Source: Micromonospora rifamycinica
GTDB taxonomy: Bacteria; Actinomycetota; Actinomycetes; Mycobacteriales; Micromonosporaceae
Length of the DNA: 64,000 nt
NCBI RefSeq assembly: GCF_900090265.1
Contig: NZ_LT607752.1
Location: 5,772,001 to 5,836,000, forward strand
Direction of reading: 5' to 3'
Each line of letters opens with the position of its first letter. Within the stretch, counting starts at the first letter, position 1. A program made the translations under genes and the position numbers. The notes beneath the pieces are model-generated. The model did not search any database and was not told the DNA's origin. It saw nothing but the letters and a program-made list of their open reading frames with translations. This document shows, piece after piece, positions 58,993-64,000 of the stretch.

Positions 58993-59532
58993 ATGGCAGA
59001 CCAGACACAGCCGTGGGCCGAGCGGACCGTCGAGGTGCCGCCCCAGCCCGGTGTCGGGGTGCCGCCGCAGCGGGATCCGTTCCGCCGGGGCGTCGCCTCG
59101 GTGGGGCAGCCCCGGGCTCCGCGCACCGAGCCGTTCCCGGTGGTCGACCACGACGACTCCGGCTGGGCCGAGCCGGCCGCGCCGCGCCGGCCGATGAGCT
59201 GGCACGTCGAGCAGTTGCGCCGGGGCGGTGAGTGGAGCGCGGCCGGCGCGCTTTTCGCCTTCGTCTGCTGGGGCATCTGGGCCATCTCCGGCCGGGGCGA
59301 CCTGGGCGCCCCGCTGCTCGCCTTCCTGCTCAGCCTGCTGGTGGCGGCCGGCCTCTTCGCGCTCTCCCGGCTGCTCGGCCGGGTCGTCCTGGAGCGCCAA
59401 CTGGGCCGCGTCCGCCGCAGCGCACGCGGTGCCCACCTGGTGACGGGGATCTTCCTGGCCGGGGTCGGCATCGCCTACCTCCAGCAGACCCAGTGGGTGA
59501 TGGACGCCTGGAACTTCGTCACCGGCAACTGA
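58993..59532 (+). CDS. hypothetical membrane protein, 179 aa
   Basis: The N-terminal 90 residues are hydrophilic and Pro-rich, then two closely spaced transmembrane helices (AGALFAFVCWGIWAIS and PLLAFLLSLLVAAGLFALS) follow, with a third weaker one near the end (LVTGIFLAGVGIAYL). GGGGAGGAAACGAA precedes the ATG. No domain is recognised. It may be a small actinobacterial envelope protein. Confidence 0.7.
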   Translation: MADQTQPWAERTVEVPPQPGVGVPPQRDPFRRGVASVGQPRAPRTEPFPVVDHDDSGWAEPAAPRRPMSWHVEQLRRGGEWSAAGALFAFVCWGIWAISGRGDLGAPLLAFLLSLLVAAGLFALSRLLGRVVLERQLGRVRRSARGAHLVTGIFLAGVGIAYLQQTQWVMDAWNFVTGN

Positions 59533-59912
59533 GTGCCCCCGGCCGCCGGTGACCGGCTGCCCCGCCCGTCGCTGATCGCCTGTCCCGCCGCCGGTGACCG
59601 ACCGCGCCGCCGGCCGGGCGCGGGTGGTGGCCCGGTACGGCGGGCGGGCCGGGTGGTGTACCCGGTCCGCCCGCGTCCGGTCGCGGGCTGACCCACGACT
59701 CCGGTCGACTCCACCAGGCCGGACGCTGTCTTACCCCGCCGAACCCTCTTCATCCCCCTCCGCCGGGTGACCCCACACCCGCGTCGGTGCTGCCCACGGG
59801 CGGGGACGTGGTCGTATGACCTCATCAGTATGTTGAGCTTCGTCGATCTATCGCTCTAGGCTCCCGCCATCGAACCGGCGCTCCACCGGCGCCGCCGAGG
59901 GTTGGAGGCCCA
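59533..59912. other. 380-base intergenic region before the trypsin gene
   Basis: No gene is seen. GC-rich up to about 59760, then an AT-richer tail holding the promoter listed separately. Confidence 0.5.
59833..59862 (+). promoter_or_regulatory. promoter of the secreted trypsin gene
   Basis: TTGAGC (59833-59838), an 18-base spacer, then TAGGCT (59857-59862). It is followed 38-42 bases later by GGAGG (59904-59908) and the GTG at 59913. It is one of the few classical two-box promoters visible here. Confidence 0.55.
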
Positions 59913-60710
59913 GTGAACCGTTGGCGCAGTCTCATCGGCCGGACGGCCGCCGCGATGGTGGCGATCACCGCCGGGTCGCTCGTCCTGACCGCCCCGGCCA
60001 CCGCCGCGCCCATCGCCGACCCCGCGCCGTCGGTCGTCGGCGGCACCCGGGCGGCCCAGGGCGAGTTCCCGTTCATGGTCCGGCTCTCCATGGGCTGCGG
60101 CGGGGCGCTCTACAGCCCCCGGCTGGTGCTCACCGCCGCCCACTGCGTGAACCGCACCGGCAACAACACCAGCATCACCGCGACCCTCGGCGCGGTCGAC
60201 CTCCAGTCGAGCAGCCGGATCCAGGTCAAGTCCAACTACGTCTACCGGGCCCCCGGCTACAACGGCAGCGGCAAGGACTGGGCGCTCATCCGGCTCGCCA
60301 CCCCGGTCACGTCGCAGGCCACCCTGCCCATCGCCACCACCACCGCGTACGACAGCGGCACCTTCACCGTCGCCGGCTGGGGCGCGGCCCGCGAGGGTGG
60401 GGCGCAGCAGCGTTACCTGCTCAAGGCCACCGTGCCCTTCGTCAGTGACGCGAGCTGCTCCGCCTCCTACCCCGGTGAGCTGATCGCCGCCGAGGAGATC
60501 TGCGCCGGCTACGCCAGCGGTGGCACCGACACCTGCCAGGGTGACTCCGGTGGCCCGATGTTCCGTCGGGACGCCGCGAACGCCTGGATCCAGGTGGGCA
60601 TCGTGAGCTGGGGCGACGGCTGTGCCCGGCCCAACGCCCCCGGCGTCTACACCCAGGTGAGCACGTTCGCCGCGTCGATCGCCTCGGCCGCCGCCAGCCT
60701 CGGCGGCTGA
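59913..60710 (+). CDS. secreted trypsin-like serine protease (S1A)
   Basis: A signal peptide (residues 1-33, RTAAAMVAITAGSLVLTAPAT, cleavage near ATA) and a short propeptide precede the mature start VVGGTRAAQG (about residue 41). The catalytic triad is His in LTAAHC (about H77), Asp in KDWALIRL (about D122) and Ser in GDSGGP (about S212). An Asp six residues before the Ser (D206) gives trypsin-like Lys/Arg specificity. At 265 aa it matches Streptomyces griseus-type trypsins. GGAGG lies 4 bases before the GTG. Confidence 0.95.
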   Translation: MNRWRSLIGRTAAAMVAITAGSLVLTAPATAAPIADPAPSVVGGTRAAQGEFPFMVRLSMGCGGALYSPRLVLTAAHCVNRTGNNTSITATLGAVDLQSSSRIQVKSNYVYRAPGYNGSGKDWALIRLATPVTSQATLPIATTTAYDSGTFTVAGWGAAREGGAQQRYLLKATVPFVSDASCSASYPGELIAAEEICAGYASGGTDTCQGDSGGPMFRRDAANAWIQVGIVSWGDGCARPNAPGVYTQVSTFAASIASAAASLGG

Positions 60711-60739
60711 CCGGCCCGGCACCCGTACCCGTTTCCCGC

Positions 60740-60776
60740 CGCGCCACCGACCGTCACCCCGGCGGTCGGTGGCGCG
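60740..60776. terminator. 14-bp hairpin between convergent genes
   Basis: CGCGCCACCGACCG and CGGTCGGTGGCGCG are perfect arms with a 9-base loop, between the trypsin and Hsp70-like stops. Confidence 0.8.
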
Positions 60777-60839
60777 ACGGCGTCCGGTGCTCCGGCCGGC
60801 ACCCGCACCGGCCGGCTCTCCCGCTCGGCTGTCTTCCGC

Positions 60840-63641
60840 TCAGCCGTCGCCGGCGAAGCGGTACAGCACGAAGTCGCGCTCGGCCCCGCACACGATCGTC
60901 GAGGTGTTCCACGAACACGACTCGCTGCGGACGCCCTGGAGCTGCCCCATCTCGGTCAGGTCACCGGCGGTCGACACCCCGGCGATGCTGCGGTCGTCCT
61001 CGAAGCTGCTCGGGGTCTCCGCGAAGACCAGCAGGTTGCCGGCGTCGACCCGGGCCGCCGTACCCTTCCGGTCGGCCAGCACCGTCTTGCCGGCCGGGTC
61101 GAAGAGGCTCACCGTGGTCTTCGGCGAATCCCGCCGGACGAGCAGGTGCTCACCCACCGGCACCAGGTCGCGGCCACCCGCCGCCGGCCACCGACGGCTG
61201 CCCTTGCCCTCGGTGGCGGCGACCACCTCGGTCCGCTCGGCCTCCCCGTCCGGCACCTCGAGCAGGCAGGCCCGGTGCTCGCCGCAGGCCACCAGCCCGG
61301 TGACCCGCCGCTGGTCGCCCGCGCTGTAGAGCACCGTCGGCTCGGCGAGGCTGCCCAGGTCGTACCCGAGGAGCTTGTACCCCCGGTCCTCCTCGACGAG
61401 GTACAGCCGGTCGGCGTGGGCGACCATCCGGTCGGTGACGTCGGCGACCCCGTCCCGGCGGCGCAGCACCTTGCCGCTGTTCATGTCGAGCACCCGGACC
61501 GACCGGTCGGCCCCCACCTGCACGAGCCGGTCGGCGTCCCCCCGCCAGGGGGTGCGTGGAGCGCCGTCGAACTGGGCGGGACCGGCCGCGCCCGCCCCGG
61601 TGCCGACCGGCAGCACCGTGGTCCGGGTGTCGCCGTACTCGCTGCGCGGGTTGGGCTGCTCCCACTGCTGCCTGCCGTCGCGCAGCCGCAGGCCGACCAG
61701 GCGGCTGCCGCCGCCGTCCACCCACACCAGGGTGTCGGCGGTGACGTGCACCGCGTCGTCCCCGTGCACCGGCAGCCGCCACCGTTCCCTGCCGGACCCG
61801 GCGTCGAGCACCACCACGTCCCGTGGCGTGCTGTCGCCGGCCGCGTCCGCGACGGCCAGCACCGCCCCGGGCACCGCCCGGACCCCGGTCCACCGCTGGG
61901 CGCCCGCCGCGATGGTGTTCCGCCACGCCTGTTTCCCGGTGCCGGCGTCGACCGCGACCACCGTCAACCGGTCGTCAGGGAGCTGATAGGCCAGGTACGC
62001 ACGGTCGTCGGCCACGGCGGTGAACATCGCCGTCGGCCGGTCCCCGTCGGCGGCGGGCCGGGCCACCTCGGTCAGGATGTGGAAGTCGAGCGCCGGGTAG
62101 CGGTCCCGGGTGAACCAGAGTGCCGCCGCGCCCAGCACCCCGGCCAGCGCCAGGCCCGCGCCGAGCCCGATCCACCACCTCCGACGTTCGCGCCGCACCG
62201 GCCCCACCGGCTGGCCGCCGGCCTCCGGCGACGTCGGCGATCCCGTCCCGGGTACGCCCGGCCAGCCCGTCCCCGCCGGGTGTCCGCCCTGACCCGGCAC
62301 GCCGACCGGCGTGGGAGCGACCGGTGTGGCCAGCAGCGTCCCGCCGGTCGCCGCAGCCGGCAGCGTGCCGCTCGGCCCGGCGGGGAGGGTGCCGCCCGGT
62401 GCCGCGGGAGTGCCGTCGTCCGGTCCGGTCGGAGTGGTGCCGGGCGGTCCGGCGGGCGGGGCGAGGGCCGCCGCGCCGGCCGGTGCGGGACGCCGGCTGC
62501 GGCGGGGCAGCGGCAGGTCGGTGAGCGCGCCCTCGGCCACCGGCAGCTCAGGCTGCTCCAGCACGGTCGGCGCGACGCCCAGCTCGGTGTGCAGCAGCCG
62601 GGCGACCAGCGGAACCCGGGACGAGCCACCGACCAGGAAGAGCCCGGCGAGCCGGTCCGGCGTGAGCCCCGCCTCGGCGATCACCTCGCGGGTACGGGCG
62701 ACGGCCCGGGTCAGCAGGGGAGTGGCCAGCCGCTCCAGGTCCTCCCGGGTGAGTGGCACGGTGGCCTCCAGGCCGGGTACCGCGACCGGCGCGACGCTCA
62801 CCCGGGACAGCATCTCCTTCGCCCCGCGTACGGCGTCCCGGAGCTGCTGCCGGTCCCGCCACTGGCCGGTCGTCTCCGGCCGGGTCAGCCGGCCCCAGAG
62901 CGCCGGCTGCTCCCCGCCGACCAGCTCACCGAGCCGGCCGAGCAGGGCCTCGTCGAGGTCGAGCCCACCGAGGTCGGCCATCCCGCCGGTGGCGATGACC
63001 GTGAATCCCGAGTCGCCCCACGGGTCGGCGCCCTCGTTGCGGACGACCGCCACGTCCAGCGTGCCGCCGCCGAAGTCGAACACCGCGACCGACTCGCCCA
63101 CCGGCACCGGTCGGCGCAGCACCTCGGTGTAGTAGCGGGCCGCCGCGACCGGTTCCCGCAGCAGCCGGGTGCCGACCGGCACCGGGCCGGACATCGTGTG
63201 CTCGGCCGCCGACGGCCACCCGGCCAGGCTCAACGCGTCGTGCAGGACCTGTCGCCGGGGTGCCTGCCAGGCGGCGGGATAGGTGACCACCGCCGGGGGC
63301 AGGAAACCCACCGTCGCCACCGCCTGCTCGGCGATCGCCCACAGGGTCGCGGCGAGCAGCTCCGCCGGGGCGTACGACCGGTCGCCGAGGGGTACCGTCG
63401 GCTCGTCCACCCGACGCTTCGGGTTCGGCTCGTAGCGGGTCGGGTCCGCCTGGGCCAGCCGTTGGGCGTCCCGGCCGACGTGTAACCGGCCGTCGGTGTC
63501 GGCGTAGACCCCGGAGGGGAGGACCGGCTGGCCGTCGACGAGCAGCGGCCGGGTCCGCCCGTCCGGCCAGCGCAGCACGGCCACGGTGTTGGAGGTGCCC
63601 AGGTCGACCCCGAGGGCGTATCCGTCCTGCTGGCCTGCCAT
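60840..63641 (-). CDS. Hsp70-family protein fused through a TM helix to a PQQ-like beta-propeller
   Basis: The N-terminal Hsp70 ATPase fold (residues about 5-375) has GVDLGTSNTVAV, FDFGGGTLDVAVV, GGLDLDEALL and LFLVGGSSRVPLV. A 100-residue Pro/Gly/Thr linker follows, then one transmembrane helix (about 490-510). The outside part (520-933) is a PQQ-like beta-propeller (VDAGTGKQAWRNT, LDAGSGRERWRLP, VLDMNSGKVL). It lacks the substrate-binding domain of DnaK. It looks like an ATP-driven sensor spanning the membrane rather than a chaperone. The partial gene at the right edge may be its upstream neighbour. Confidence 0.88.
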   Translation of the reverse strand: MAGQQDGYALGVDLGTSNTVAVLRWPDGRTRPLLVDGQPVLPSGVYADTDGRLHVGRDAQRLAQADPTRYEPNPKRRVDEPTVPLGDRSYAPAELLAATLWAIAEQAVATVGFLPPAVVTYPAAWQAPRRQVLHDALSLAGWPSAAEHTMSGPVPVGTRLLREPVAAARYYTEVLRRPVPVGESVAVFDFGGGTLDVAVVRNEGADPWGDSGFTVIATGGMADLGGLDLDEALLGRLGELVGGEQPALWGRLTRPETTGQWRDRQQLRDAVRGAKEMLSRVSVAPVAVPGLEATVPLTREDLERLATPLLTRAVARTREVIAEAGLTPDRLAGLFLVGGSSRVPLVARLLHTELGVAPTVLEQPELPVAEGALTDLPLPRRSRRPAPAGAAALAPPAGPPGTTPTGPDDGTPAAPGGTLPAGPSGTLPAAATGGTLLATPVAPTPVGVPGQGGHPAGTGWPGVPGTGSPTSPEAGGQPVGPVRRERRRWWIGLGAGLALAGVLGAAALWFTRDRYPALDFHILTEVARPAADGDRPTAMFTAVADDRAYLAYQLPDDRLTVVAVDAGTGKQAWRNTIAAGAQRWTGVRAVPGAVLAVADAAGDSTPRDVVVLDAGSGRERWRLPVHGDDAVHVTADTLVWVDGGGSRLVGLRLRDGRQQWEQPNPRSEYGDTRTTVLPVGTGAGAAGPAQFDGAPRTPWRGDADRLVQVGADRSVRVLDMNSGKVLRRRDGVADVTDRMVAHADRLYLVEEDRGYKLLGYDLGSLAEPTVLYSAGDQRRVTGLVACGEHRACLLEVPDGEAERTEVVAATEGKGSRRWPAAGGRDLVPVGEHLLVRRDSPKTTVSLFDPAGKTVLADRKGTAARVDAGNLLVFAETPSSFEDDRSIAGVSTAGDLTEMGQLQGVRSESCSWNTSTIVCGAERDFVLYRFAGDG

Positions 63642-63752
63642 CCGTCGCTACCTCCGCCGGGACGAGGGGATGCCCGGTCCCGCATGGTACGTCTCCCGCG
63701 CCGCCCCGGGCTCCGGCCGGTCCGTCGCGGGGTGGCGGCACGGCTCGGGGGC

Positions 63753-63850
63753 GGCCCCGGCGGCCCGGACCGGAGTCGGCCCCGGCGGCCCGGACCGGAG
63801 TCGGCCCCGGCGGCCCGGACCGGGCTCAGCCCCGGCGGCCCGGCTCGCGG
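63753..63850. repeat. 25-bp tandem repeat
   Basis: The unit beginning GGCCCCGGCGGCCCGGACCG is repeated at 63753, 63778 and 63803, with a fourth partial unit to about 63850. The last bases of each unit vary (GAGTC, GGCTC). It lies beyond the Hsp70-like start and runs into the end of the partial gene. Confidence 0.75.
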
Positions 63851-64000
63851 GGCGGGATCGCGTCGGCGTAGGAGCCGGCCGGCCCCGCGTAGCGCCTCCC
63901 GTCGCGGTACGGCCAGGCGTTCGCGGTGCAGCCGTGCAGGCCCAGCGTCTGCTGCTGCATCACCGGTGCGGGTCGGCCCCGCCCCGGGCACCGCTCGTGG
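63826..64000 (-). CDS. partial hypothetical protein (3' end in window)
   Basis: The frame ending at 63826 and running off the right edge codes for a plausible C-terminus with two Cys, MQQQTLGLHGCTANAWPYRDG and a GRRYAGPAGSYADAI ending. The sequence is not low in complexity, which argues for a real gene, but the 5' part is missing. No family can be named. Confidence 0.4.
   Translation of the reverse strand, partial: HERCPGRGRPAPVMQQQTLGLHGCTANAWPYRDGRRYAGPAGSYADAIPPREPGRRG

Noticed and set aside
63753..63850. CRISPR-like repeat array at the right edge
   Set aside because: The 25-bp units are directly adjacent without spacers and are GC-only; a simple tandem repeat.

Overview
The window reads as chromosomal DNA of a high-GC actinomycete, most likely a Micromonospora/Salinispora-type member of the Micromonosporaceae. 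The grounds are the very high GC, many GTG starts, GTGA/ATGA stop-start overlaps, several genes that seem leaderless (a TANNNT or CANNNT box 6-8 bases before the start codon), an XRE/DUF5753-DUF397 pair, a class F sortase, a mycothiol-era DsbA-type oxidoreductase and a complete otsA-otsB trehalose unit. No species call is possible from the sequence alone.

Layout. 1-4.7 kb: the end of a PlsC-type acyltransferase, then a histidine kinase, a kinase-like membrane protein and a LuxR-type response regulator in one leftward operon. 4.9-6.7 kb: a DUF4240 protein and the XRE-DUF397 pair. 6.9-15.4 kb is an accessory island. It holds two copies of a three-gene cassette of small proteins (6919-7702 and 14656-15352). 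Between them lie a TetR/ketopantoate-reductase-like divergent pair, an IS5-family element, the 3' end of a tyrosine integrase next to the IS, several phage-like small genes, and an uncharacterised defence-like module at 11.9-14.4 kb (DUF5343-like protein, putative pPIWI-associating nuclease-like protein, TIGR02391-like protein, GntR regulator). The island ends at a tRNA-Arg(TCT) gene (15427-15499, minus), a plausible integration site.

15.6-35 kb is housekeeping DNA rich in cobalamin functions: cobD-cobQ, a CobB-like protein with degenerate catalytic motifs, and an operon of a CobC-like aminotransferase, cobT and a fused siroheme-synthase/uroporphyrinogen-III methyltransferase. Among these are an HPF-type ribosome factor, an SSB paralogue preceded by two DnaA-box-like sequences, a rhodanese, a P-loop kinase, an M20 dipeptidase, an ATP-dependent DNA ligase, a SURF1 protein and a class A penicillin-binding protein.

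35-43.4 kb: trehalose synthesis (otsA followed by an otsB-GH15 fusion), ettA, a thioesterase, a YbjN protein and a truncated haemoglobin. 43.5-53.1 kb: an MFS transporter, an MscS channel, an HNH endonuclease, a sortase F with a probable secreted substrate, an Lrp regulator divergent from tryptophan 2,3-dioxygenase, a secreted polyester-hydrolase (cutinase) homologue, and an Uma2-type nuclease-fold protein. 53.1-64 kb: aminopeptidase N, a DsbA-family oxidoreductase, a DUF1015 protein, rpiB, a secreted trypsin, an Hsp70-TM-beta-propeller fusion and a partial gene at the right edge. Many convergent or operon ends carry long perfect GC hairpins without a U-tract.

Functions are assigned by reading motifs and family resemblance by eye. 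No database search was run.
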